NCBI GenBank assembly: GCA_964413425.1
Contig: CAYPST010000164.1
Coordinates: forward strand, 1 to 6,675
Origin: DATFLS01 sp964413425
Lineage (GTDB): Bacteria; Fidelibacterota; JAANXI01
Direction: 5' to 3'
Length of the DNA stretch: 6,675 bases
Each line of letters starts with the position of its first letter. Positions within the stretch are counted from its first letter, which is position 1. A program made the translations under genes and the position numbers. The notes below the pieces were generated by a model, which ran no database searches, was not told the origin of the DNA, and worked only from the letters and a program-made list of their open reading frames with translations. Of this stretch, positions 1-5,579 are shown in pieces.

Positions 1-23
1 CAGTCGGGGTTCTACCGAAGTAC

Positions 24-73
24 AGCGATACTTCGCTGTCCCAGAGGGACCCCAGTGGGGCACTCGTATCGCT
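24..73. repeat. Double mini-hairpin module inside an 8-bp inverted repeat
   Basis: The outer arms AGCGATAC (24-31) and GTATCGCT (66-73) are perfectly complementary. They enclose a 23-base core (39-61) made of two small adjacent stem-loops, CCC-AGA-GGG and then CCCC-AGT-GGGG. The core matches the module at 3273-3295 in 18 of 23 positions, and every difference leaves most pairs intact. This is direct reading of the sequence. Whether it acts in RNA or DNA, or is a remnant of a small mobile element, is not known. Confidence 0.6.
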
Positions 74-80
74 CAACTTA

Positions 81-144
81 GGTCTGAATAATTCACAAAA
101 AAATAGCACAGGGATAAACACTGAAACAAAGGACTTACACGGAT
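81..144 (-). repeat. Dispersed intergenic repeat, copy D (without central hairpin module)
   Basis: Read on the minus strand, this segment aligns with copies at 293-404, 3219-3320 and 6444-6586. It shares an ATCCGTG start, a TTTGTTTC-GTGTTTATC middle, GTGCTATTTTT, and a GAATTATTCAGACC end. Compared with copies B and C it lacks the hairpin module between TATC and GTGCTA. A separate module lies at 39-61, just beyond its end. No gene is visible in 1-478 and this repeat is the main content of that stretch. Confidence 0.5.
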
Positions 145-292
145 TAAAAAAGAAAGATGTCTCTCACAATACGCCCGACCAGGTACATACGGACATCGAT
201 ACAGAAAGCTATCGAGGTTTGGTATCAGGAATTTTAAAAATCGCGTTCAGGATTCAATATGTACGTGTACTTATGTTATATGCGTATACTTA

Positions 293-404
293 TCCCATAA
301 GGATCTCTTTGAGATGTATCTTTGCACGTGTATGTACTTTGGATGGGTGAGGGGACGGGAATCTGTGGCCATCTTTTGTTTCTGTGTTTATCTGTGTGCT
401 ATAC
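293..404 (+). repeat. Dispersed intergenic repeat, copy A (composite)
   Basis: The copy begins with a version of the double mini-hairpin module at 293-316 (CC-CATAA-GG, then ATCTC-TTT-GAGAT). After an AT-rich GTAC/GTAT-containing spacer comes a conserved tail: GGATGGG, CGGGAATCTGTGG-CATC, TTTGTTTCTGTGTTTATCTGTG, TGCTAT. The same order of module, spacer and tail is seen in reverse at 6444-6586. In this copy the module normally placed between ATCTGT and GTGCTAT is absent. Confidence 0.5.
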
Positions 405-478
405 TTGTGGTGCATGAGGAATTCGGGATAAGTAAGTGCCGGACACCCTTTCCCTGCTGATTGTCCCGGCGGGAAGGC

Positions 479-2425
479 CTACCTGCTTTTCTCTTTTTTA
501 ATCACCAATCGATAAATGACATACAGGATGAGTCCAATCGCCAGGAATGCCAGGAGCTGGTTCATGAAGGCACTGTATTCCACTCCGATGCCCTGGATTC
601 GCTGCCCGCCCTTGATGGCCACCCAGGCCGCCAGGAGGACCCCCATCAATCCCTCTCCGCCGACCAACCCGGATCCGAACAGCACGCCCTGTTCCCGCCG
701 CCGGTTGGCTTCCTCCTCCGACCGATTTCTGGTGAGCAGGTACCGTAAAAAGCCCCCCAGGAAGATCGGCGCCATGGTACTGAGCGGAAGGTACACTCCG
801 ACGGCAAATGCCAGGACCGGCATCCGGAACGACATGGCAATCAGTCCAATCCCGACGCCGATGAAAATTAACGTCCACGGTAAATTCTGATCCAGTACGC
901 CATCGATCACCAGCTGCATCAGCACGCCCTGCGGCGCAGGCAATTCGGCACTCCCCACGCCAAAGCTCTGATCCAGCAGAATAATAGTCAGGCACACAAA
1001 GCCCGCCGAGGTGACCACGCCGATGAGTTCGCCGATTTGCTGTCTCCTGGGCGTGGCTCCCAGGATAAAGCCCGTTTTCAGATCCTGGGAGGTATCTCCG
1101 GCAATGGAGGCGGCAATGCACACACCGGTCCCGACCATCAGCGCAGTGGCTTTTCCTGCCAGGTCGGTCCATCCCAGCAGATAGAAAATAAAACTGGTCC
1201 CCAGCAGCGTGGCGATGGTCATGCCGGAGGTGGGATTGGAAGTAACGCCAACCAGCCCGACAATCCGGGAGGAAACCGTGACAAAGAAGAAGGCAAAGAT
1301 AGCAATCAAGACGGCTGCGATCCCCCTGACCAGAATAAGATCGATATACCCCAGAATCCCGGGGATAAAGGTCAGTCCTAACAGAATGATTCCCACGATA
1401 CCCAGGACGATTTTCATGGAGAGATCCGTATCGATACGCCGGGCTTCTGTGCTGTCCACAGCAGAGGCGATCTGCCTCACTCCCAGCCGGAACGATTCCA
1501 TCATAGTCGGGATAGACTTGATCAGTGTGATAAGGCCACCGGTGGTAACCGCACCCGCTCCTATATAGCGGATATATCGGTTCCAGATCTCGGCGGCGGT
1601 CATGTCCCGTATCAGCATCTGGGTTTCCGGATACACGGGCGCAGCGAGTCCGCTCCCCCACCAGTTGATCACCGGGATGATGACAAAAGCAGACAGCGCG
1701 GCACCGGCCACCATCACCGCAGCAATCCGGACGCCCAGAATATATCCCACCCCGATAAGTGCCGGGCTCACGCTGACACTCAGTTTGGCTTTGAAGCCCA
1801 GGAGTGCTTCGAACTGCCCGCTGACGGCTTTCAGCCCATCCGTAATCCATTTGACCAGCATACCGAAGCCCAATCCGTAGAAGACACCTGAGGCCTGCCG
1901 CCCGCCATGTTCTGACGCCACCAGGACCTCTGCGCAGGCCATCCCTTCCGGATAGGGCAAATTGCCGTGCTCCCGTTTGATGAGATATCGCCGCAGCGGA
2001 ATCATGGAGAGCACGCCCAGCAATCCTCCCGCCATGGCCAAGAAGGTGATCTGCACCAGACTGGGACGTACATTCCAGAGAAAGAGGGCCGGAATGGTAA
2101 ACAGCACTCCGGACGCCACCGAGGAACTGGCCGAGCCGATGGTCTGGGACATGTTGGCTTCAAGAATGCTGTGCTCTGTTCCGAACACTTTGAGGAATCG
2201 AAAAGCCACCACAGTTAACACCGCCACCGGAATGGAGGTGCTGATGGTTAAACCGGCACGCAATCCCAGGTAAGTGTTCGCGGCGCCAAACACAATCCCC
2301 AGCAGAATTCCGGAAATTGCCGCCTTCAGTGTGAATTCGGGAAGCGCTTGCCCGTACACATAGGGGACGTATTCTTCCCCCTCCTCGATTTCGTAAGCAT
2401 TCGGGGGCAGCCCTTGTTTCTCCAT
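479..2425 (-). CDS. OPT-family (oligopeptide) membrane transporter
   Basis: This 648-residue polytopic inner-membrane protein belongs to the bacterial branch of the oligopeptide transporter (OPT) family. The family couples uptake of small peptides or peptide-like metal chelates to ion gradients; the substrate here cannot be told from sequence. Family hallmarks, in order, are: a soluble N-terminus with a GEEYVPYV segment (residues 16-23); a first helix followed by NTYLGLRAGLT (50-60); NMSQTIGSASSSVASG (91-106); NLPYPEGMACAEVL (155-168); SNPTSGMTIA (396-405); GDTSQDLKTG (443-452); FAVGVYLPLS (540-549); and GSGLVGGEGL (584-593). More than a dozen hydrophobic segments are spread over the whole length, and the C-terminus is basic (KKEKSR). 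The length is normal for bacterial OPT proteins and the frame is intact. The ATG start is supported by GGAGG five bases upstream. It appears monocistronic: the next gene upstream starts about 1.25 kb away, beyond a terminator. No convincing terminator follows the stop. Confidence 0.95.
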   Translation of the reverse strand: MEKQGLPPNAYEIEEGEEYVPYVYGQALPEFTLKAAISGILLGIVFGAANTYLGLRAGLTISTSIPVAVLTVVAFRFLKVFGTEHSILEANMSQTIGSASSSVASGVLFTIPALFLWNVRPSLVQITFLAMAGGLLGVLSMIPLRRYLIKREHGNLPYPEGMACAEVLVASEHGGRQASGVFYGLGFGMLVKWITDGLKAVSGQFEALLGFKAKLSVSVSPALIGVGYILGVRIAAVMVAGAALSAFVIIPVINWWGSGLAAPVYPETQMLIRDMTAAEIWNRYIRYIGAGAVTTGGLITLIKSIPTMMESFRLGVRQIASAVDSTEARRIDTDLSMKIVLGIVGIILLGLTFIPGILGYIDLILVRGIAAVLIAIFAFFFVTVSSRIVGLVGVTSNPTSGMTIATLLGTSFIFYLLGWTDLAGKATALMVGTGVCIAASIAGDTSQDLKTGFILGATPRRQQIGELIGVVTSAGFVCLTIILLDQSFGVGSAELPAPQGVLMQLVIDGVLDQNLPWTLIFIGVGIGLIAMSFRMPVLAFAVGVYLPLSTMAPIFLGGFLRYLLTRNRSEEEANRRREQGVLFGSGLVGGEGLMGVLLAAWVAIKGGQRIQGIGVEYSAFMNQLLAFLAIGLILYVIYRLVIKKEKSR

Positions 2426-2498
2426 ACCGTCCTCCGGTGTCTGCTTCGCTGGTGAACAGCGTCTTTTATCGGATGTGGAATGCCCAAAAATGAATATG

Positions 2499-2527
2499 AT
2501 TATTAGGATAACTCAGTACAGTGTCGA
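2499..2527 (-). promoter_or_regulatory. Possible sigma70-type promoter for the OPT gene
   Basis: On the minus strand, TCGACA (2522-2527) resembles the -35 consensus TTGACA in 5 of 6 positions. It is separated by exactly 17 bases from AATAAT (2499-2504), 5 of 6 matches to TATAAT. Transcription would begin near 2492, leaving a leader of about 67 bases before the GGAGG ribosome binding site and the ATG at 2425. The fit is by eye against the E. coli consensus, which may not apply strictly in this organism. Confidence 0.35.
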
Positions 2528-2589
2528 CACGCCGGGAGCACGCCCTGAGGGGGAACACCACTGCCCCCACCCCGGCCCCGCTTACTCTC

Positions 2590-2632
2590 TCCCCCTGATC
2601 CCCTTTCTCTCGCCAGAGAAAGGGGGACGGGG
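2590..2632. repeat. Long perfect hairpin, REP-like, in a GC-rich intergenic block
   Basis: Arms CCCCTTTCTCT (2600-2610) and AGAGAAAGGGG (2615-2625) form a perfect 11-bp stem with a CGCC loop. CCCC (2592-2595) and GGGG (2629-2632) can extend it after a short internal loop. The surrounding 2560-2660 is rich in CCCCCACCCCGG / CTCTCCCC strings, typical of high-copy palindromic intergenic repeats in many bacteria. There is no T-run on either side, so an intrinsic terminator is unlikely. Open frames across 2466-2819 on both strands look like readings of this repeat, not genes. Confidence 0.55.
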
Positions 2633-2761
2633 CACGGCGGGTGGAGAGCCATTTCGGTCTCCTGTCCACCATGCCCCCTGGACCGCAACAGGAATGAAAG
2701 CAATCCCGGTCGTGTGGTCCGTGTGGGGTGCTGAGGCCCGCCGCCCCGCGCCGGCCTGGCA

Positions 2762-2782
2762 ATCCGGGACTTCGGTCCGGAT
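2762..2782. other. UUCG-tetraloop hairpin in a gene-free stretch
   Basis: ATCC, a bulged G, then GGAC (2762-2770), the loop TTCG (2771-2774), and GTCCGGAT (2775-2782) form an 8-bp stem closed by C-UUCG-G. This is one of the most stable RNA tetraloops when read on the plus strand. It lies in the GC-rich part of the 2426-2927 stretch, for which I see no gene. No T-run follows on either strand. Its role is unknown. Confidence 0.35.
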
Positions 2783-2922
2783 GACTCAGAATGAGCGCCA
2801 TCGGGTTTCTTTTCACTGACTTATCTTAATAGCCATAGAAATTAAAGCAATCCTGCCCGGGAAGCAAAGCCGAACCAAGATATGAGGTGCGGTGCCAGAT
2901 ATTTTTCCCCGGGGGAAAAGAT

Positions 2923-2954
2923 AAAAAATGCTCCCCGCCTGGCGCGGGGAGCAT
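2923..2954 (-). terminator. Strong intrinsic (rho-independent) terminator, minus strand
   Basis: ATGCTCCCCGC (2928-2938) and GCGGGGAGCAT (2944-2954) form a perfect 11-bp stem with a 5-base loop. Read on the minus strand, the stem is followed by a run of six Ts, then ATCTTTT. This is the best terminator in the window. It must end a leftward transcript that comes either from the DoxX-like gene, whose stop lies about 370 bases upstream, or from a separate RNA between them (see 2965-3173). A second palindrome, TTTTCCCC with GGGGAAAA, lies just beyond at 2903-2919. Confidence 0.85.
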
Positions 2955-2964
2955 GAAGGACAGT

Positions 2965-3173
2965 TGTGTACTATATTATCAGGTTCGGACTACCCATGTT
3001 ACCGAAAAGAAGATCCCCGGAGGATCTCTTTGCGGCAGATAAACCCACAAGAAGGAGATGACCGCAGATTTGCAAAGTCCTCCGCACCACCAGTGTCCAC
3101 AAAGACTCGAGGAGGTGCAATCAATGGTCTCCGGCATTAGCCAATCATTGGCAAGAATTCAATAATAGGCACA
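2965..3173 (-). ncRNA. Candidate structured RNA ending at an intrinsic terminator
   Basis: Read on the minus strand, this stretch folds into a nested set of helices. A terminal helix pairs TGTG (3173-3170) plus CTATTAT (3168-3162) with ATAATATAG (2979-2971) plus CACA (2968-2965). Inside it, TGCCGGAGA (3136-3128) pairs with TTTTCGGTA (3008-3000). Three G·U pairs in that helix hold only for the minus-strand RNA. Local hairpins are GCCAA-TGA-TTGGC (3152-3140), TTGCA/TGCAA stacked on CCTCC/GGAGG (3120-3111 with 3083-3070), TGCGG/CCGCA (3066-3062 with 3035-3031) and AGATCC/GGATCT (3027-3011). The strong terminator follows directly. No open frame here resembles a protein. It matches no RNA class I recognise; 6S-like or cis-regulatory RNA, or a long 3' UTR of the DoxX-like gene, are alternatives. 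Confidence 0.4.
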
Positions 3174-3218
3174 GGCCCACCGACACCCGAAAAGTTCTGT
3201 AGTTATGCACCTTTTCCT

Positions 3219-3320
3219 GGGATGGAGGTGGGCGGGTGATCTGTGGTCATCCCCTGTTTCTGCGTCCATCTGTCCCATAGGGATCCCGCTGGGGTGTGCT
3301 ATTTTTCCGAATTATTCAGG
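3219..3320 (+). repeat. Dispersed intergenic repeat, copy B
   Basis: The copy contains GGATGG, a G-rich spacer, ATCTGTGG-CATC and TTTCTG-GT-CATCTGT, then the double mini-hairpin module (3273-3295: CCC-ATA-GGG and ATCCC-GCT-GGGGT), GTGCTATTTTT and GAATTATTCAGG. A 37-base run (3268-3304) is identical to 6455-6491 in the opposite orientation. The repeat ends exactly against the stop codon of the DoxX-like gene (TAA at 3321-3323 on the minus strand), so it forms the first part of that gene's 3' untranslated region. Confidence 0.75.
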
Positions 3321-3683
3321 TTAAAACTGTTCTCTGGTAAAGACTCCGGCAAAGTGCAGCGCTGCACCAAGCAGCATCACATCTTTCAGGAAGCCGGTCA
3401 TCGCAGCCTGGTCACCTCCCAGCAGATTCGGCAAATGTACCGTAAAAGCGGTTAAAAGCAAGAATATTGCCAGGCCCCACGCTGCCCATTTTGTGTATTG
3501 ATTGATGGTAAAACTCACTCCTGCCGCAATCAGTGCAATACCAGTCAGGTACACCCAGAATACTCCTCCGGGCAGCCACACCATCCCGGCCATATCAGCG
3601 CCTCGCATGAAATGGAAAATCCCGAAGATGGCAAAGGGAAGCCCATATACGATACGTGCTACCGGTTTTGTTAAAGTATCCAT
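3321..3683 (-). CDS. DoxX-like four-helix membrane protein
   Basis: This 120-residue integral membrane protein resembles the DoxX / DoxD-like superfamily. The start PVARIVYGLPFAIFGIFHF, the WLPGGVFWVYLTGIALIAAG segment and the ending with LKDVMLLGAALHFAG are typical of that family. Four hydrophobic segments lie at about residues 9-27, 42-60, 66-85 and 98-116. The family is linked to redox and thiol stress and to membrane oxidoreductase complexes in some bacteria; no catalytic residues can be named here and the exact role is unknown. The ATG is backed by a near-perfect AAAGGAGG seven bases upstream-equivalent spacing (with ATTAG between). The truncated pirin lies 93 bases upstream. The intervening gap carries its own promoter-like box and palindrome, so this gene is probably transcribed independently. 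Downstream transcription likely stops at 2923-2954. Confidence 0.85.
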   Translation of the reverse strand: MDTLTKPVARIVYGLPFAIFGIFHFMRGADMAGMVWLPGGVFWVYLTGIALIAAGVSFTINQYTKWAAWGLAIFLLLTAFTVHLPNLLGGDQAAMTGFLKDVMLLGAALHFAGVFTREQF

Positions 3684-3714
3684 CTAATCCTCCTTTGGTG
3701 TTTAGTGTTTTCTT

Positions 3715-3736
3715 TTACTTAAGTAATTACAGTATA
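3715..3736 (-). promoter_or_regulatory. Possible -10 box and palindromic operator for the DoxX-like gene
   Basis: On the minus strand, TATACT (3736-3731) is a good -10 hexamer about 50 bases before the start codon. TTAC-like -35 candidates lie 15 or 20 bases further upstream, neither at ideal spacing. The perfect 12-base palindrome TTACTTAAGTAA (3715-3726) sits where transcription would start, a common position for a repressor site. A regulator cannot be named, and AT-rich palindromes can arise by chance. Confidence 0.3.
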
Positions 3737-3776
3737 TACATCTTTATATTAATGTAACGTAAGGAAGCCTACGGTC

Positions 3777-4262
3777 TTATTCAAATTTCACATCTATGCA
3801 GATGAATTGCGTGTCCTCTGTCGCCTCCATCATCACTTCCTGTTCATCCGTGATACGAGCCTGATCGTATTGCCCAAGTGCAACATCATTCGCCCTTATC
3901 TCTCCCCGGGTGACGTACATGAAAATTCCCCGGCCGCTTTCAGATTGATAGACTGTTGAATGACCATCCTCGAAATCACCCAGATACAGCATGATATCGG
4001 CATGTATAGACAACGCATCGGAATGATTCCGGCCGGAGACCAGCGGAATTAATTGATTCGAAGTCAACTGTTCTCTGAAATTCTGTTGGACATATCCTGG
4101 ATTCAATCCGTTCTGGTCCGGCAGAAACCAGATCTGGTAGAGGTGAACCGGTTCGTCACCGTGGTTCATTTCCGAGTGCCGGATGCCGGTTCCGGCAGTC
4201 ATCCGCTGGACTTCGCCCGGTCCGATAGTCCCTTTACCTCCGGTGCTATCTTCGTGGGTCAA
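3777..4262 (-). pseudogene. 5'-truncated pirin (cupin) gene
   Basis: The 161 codons match pirin-family proteins (YhhW type) from about residue 75 onward. HEDSTG corresponds to the HQDSMG region, GEVQRMTAGTGIRHSE (residues 16-31) is the pirin signature, and HLYQIWFLPDQNG (40-52) continues it. Full-length relatives have about 230 residues; roughly the first 75 are missing, including the HPH motif that supplies two of the four metal ligands. The other two, His29 and Glu31 here, remain. The only start is TTG at 4260-4262, preceded directly by an in-frame TAA and without a ribosome binding site; it reads as an internal Leu codon of the family. I found no N-terminal pirin sequence in the other frames up to about 4380. 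A shortened but expressed protein is possible; a decayed gene is more likely. The C-terminal part is intact to its TAA. Confidence 0.75.
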
Positions 4263-4335
4263 TTAGAAGGTTCATCACTCTTTCCGCTTTCCTATCTCTC
4301 CCATTCATGTTCATCCCCCGGATAAGTGAAACGGT

Positions 4336-4372
4336 CCGCTCCGCCCGTCGGGGGCCGGGCAGGCCGGAGCGG
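4336..4372. repeat. GC-rich hairpin between the pepE pair and the pirin remnant
   Basis: CCGCTCCG (4336-4343) and CGGAGCGG (4365-4372) form an 8-bp stem, and CCCG (4344-4347) with CGGG (4356-4359) extends it after a one-sided bulge. On the minus strand it follows the 74-residue gene by about 90 bases and is followed only by a weak CCGTTTCACTT. It could therefore end that transcript poorly, or be an independent palindromic repeat. Confidence 0.4.
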
Positions 4373-4418
4373 GAAGTATGTTAACCTATTGTCTACTGTA
4401 ACAGCCAGCCCCTGGGCT

Positions 4419-4443
4419 ACTGCCTACTGCCAACTGCCAACTG
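4419..4443 (+). repeat. Short heptamer tandem array (ACTGCCW)
   Basis: ACTGCCT, ACTGCCA, ACTGCCA and a partial ACTG follow one another directly, with a related CTACTGT just upstream (4393-4399). This is a small heptameric array of the kind that expands and contracts by replication slippage. It sits in the 200-base gap (4263-4461) that also holds the GC-rich hairpin and the truncation point of pirin. No gene is supported in this gap. Confidence 0.6.
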
Positions 4444-4461
4444 AAACCAGAGCGGCGAAAC

Positions 4462-4686
4462 TCACTCCCGGTCCCGGGGAGGTTTCCTATCTCTGTCCAC
4501 CGGAATGAGATTATTCACCGTGAAGGTGAGCAGGGAGGCCAGGAAAATCACCCCCAGGGTCATCAGGGATTTCCAGACGAATTGGGTGTCAATCACTACC
4601 CGCCAGATGGCCAGAATGGAAATGGTGGTGGCGATCAGAATACACAGTATCGAAATATACAGAGTGATCCGATTGAGATTTTTCAT
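4462..4686 (-). CDS. Small two-helix membrane protein, co-translated with pepE
   Basis: This is a 74-residue hypothetical protein. After a short MKNLNR start come two hydrophobic segments (about residues 7-29 and 39-58) and a highly charged tail (PVDRDRKPPRDRE), so a small inner-membrane protein with a cytoplasmic C-terminus is likely. The ATG at 4686 overlaps the pepE stop codon in ATGA, and AAGGAGAACAC precedes it, an excellent ribosome binding site lying inside the end of pepE. Both facts favour this start over an upstream in-frame ATG at 4743, which would add 19 residues and lacks support. Overlap implies translational coupling to pepE. I do not recognise a family. A partner or accessory role for PepE is inference only. 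Confidence 0.75.
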   Translation of the reverse strand: MKNLNRITLYISILCILIATTISILAIWRVVIDTQFVWKSLMTLGVIFLASLLTFTVNNLIPVDRDRKPPRDRE

Positions 4687-5417
4687 GTGTTCTCCTTGTC
4701 GGGAGCAAGTAATACCTCTGCCAACGAAGCGCCGGATTCGCATTCAATCGGCTCTTCACCGAAACGGAAAATTCGCACTGCGTGTTCTCCCAGCAGTTTG
4801 ATACCATCATTTTCGATTCGCAGAATAGTGCCTTCGCGCAATCCGGCCACCCTGAGGTTTCTGTTCACCTCAAGAAACTCCAGGATACGCTGTTCTCTGG
4901 TTTCCCCCTGGTGTCCCTCGGGATTGGCATCGAGGTAGTGGGGATTGATTTGAAACGGAATGATTCCCAGTGTGGTGAAACCTGGCGGCTGAACTATCGG
5001 CATATCGTTGGTGGTCTGCAGAGTCGGACAGGCGATATTCGCACCGGCGCTCCACCCGATATACGGCTTACCGTGGGCAAGCTCTGAACGTAATGTTTCC
5101 ATGAGATCATATTCATGGAGATACTTCACCAGCTGCCAGGTATTCCCTCCTCCGACGACATATCCGCCGGCCTGTTTCAAGGAAACCAGCATGTTCTCAC
5201 TCCGGTGGATCGAAGTCAGGTCATAACCGAGTCGACTAAATACGTCTTTCGCTTTTGCCGCATACGTATCGAAGGAAATGGTGACACCGGCGTATGGAAA
5301 AAACAGCAGGCTGGAGACTTCCGGGCCAAGAAAATCTCTGATGGGCTTTTCCGCATGTTCCAGCCATTCCTGTCCCGCATTCGTAGAGTTGCTGAGCAAT
5401 AACAATCTTCGCTTCAT
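4683..5417 (-). CDS. pepE: Peptidase E (alpha-aspartyl dipeptidase)
   Basis: Peptidase E is a cytoplasmic serine peptidase of family S51 that hydrolyses dipeptides with N-terminal aspartate (Asp-X). The 244 residues align along their length with the enterobacterial enzyme of 229 residues. LLLLSNST (5-12) is the first strand, PYAGVT (41-46) and VVGGGNTWQL (87-96) follow, and the nucleophile elbow is GWSAGAN with Ser123. Asp138 in TTNDMPIV and His160 in QINPHY complete the triad, three positions later than Ser120, Asp135 and His157 of the Salmonella enzyme. PEGHQGETREQRI (166-178) is also conserved. The ATG at 5417 fits the family start; an in-frame TTG at 5474 would add 19 unrelated residues. 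The ribosome binding site is weak (GTGAG). About 15 extra C-terminal residues run to the TGA that overlaps the next gene's ATG. Together they form a two-gene operon. Confidence 0.95.
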   Translation of the reverse strand: MKRRLLLLSNSTNAGQEWLEHAEKPIRDFLGPEVSSLLFFPYAGVTISFDTYAAKAKDVFSRLGYDLTSIHRSENMLVSLKQAGGYVVGGGNTWQLVKYLHEYDLMETLRSELAHGKPYIGWSAGANIACPTLQTTNDMPIVQPPGFTTLGIIPFQINPHYLDANPEGHQGETREQRILEFLEVNRNLRVAGLREGTILRIENDGIKLLGEHAVRIFRFGEEPIECESGASLAEVLLAPDKENT

Positions 5418-5481
5418 ACCGGAACGCTCACGGCGAATTTTTCGCTGTAAATTATTTTGTGCAGCGGGTGGCAACTTTTAT

Positions 5482-5502
5482 GAAACTTCTGCAAAAAGTT
5501 TC
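5482..5502. other. AT-rich hairpin between the 182-residue gene and pepE
   Basis: GAAACTT (5482-5488) and AAGTTTC (5496-5502) form a perfect 7-bp stem with a 7-base loop. The stem is AT-rich and the minus strand continues with ATAAAAG, not a T-run, so it is at best a weak terminator for the upstream gene. It may instead be part of the pepE leader. Confidence 0.3.
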
Positions 5503-5579
5503 TGAAAAGCAACGATGAGCCCGGAGAAAAATGCTTAATCCTCAAGAAAAACTGTTTACTCAGGTGGTTGTAGTGCCCA

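Noticed and set aside
498..1850. Long open frame (450 codons) overlapping the OPT gene on the same strand
   Set aside because: It is an out-of-frame shadow of the OPT gene: rich in Arg, Cys, Gly and His, with no domain and no ribosome binding site. The OPT frame carries all family motifs.
2466..2819. Two opposing open frames of about 115 codons
   Set aside because: They lie over the GC-rich palindromic block, with Pro/Arg/Gly-rich composition, no ribosome binding site and no family resemblance. They read as translations of repeats.
2971..2991. AACCTGATAAT on the minus strand resembling part of a TPP riboswitch
   Set aside because: The other conserved TPP elements, such as CTGAGA in its P2-P3 context and the closing P1 arms, are not present.
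4246..4314. A 22-codon open frame upstream of, and overlapping, the pirin remnant
   Set aside because: It is too short, has no family resemblance, and its frame differs from pirin, so it does not restore the missing N-terminus.
5418..5474. TTG start adding 19 residues to PepE
   Set aside because: The extension does not match the family N-terminus, which starts just before LLLLSNST, and TTG is a rarer start. The ATG at 5417 fits.
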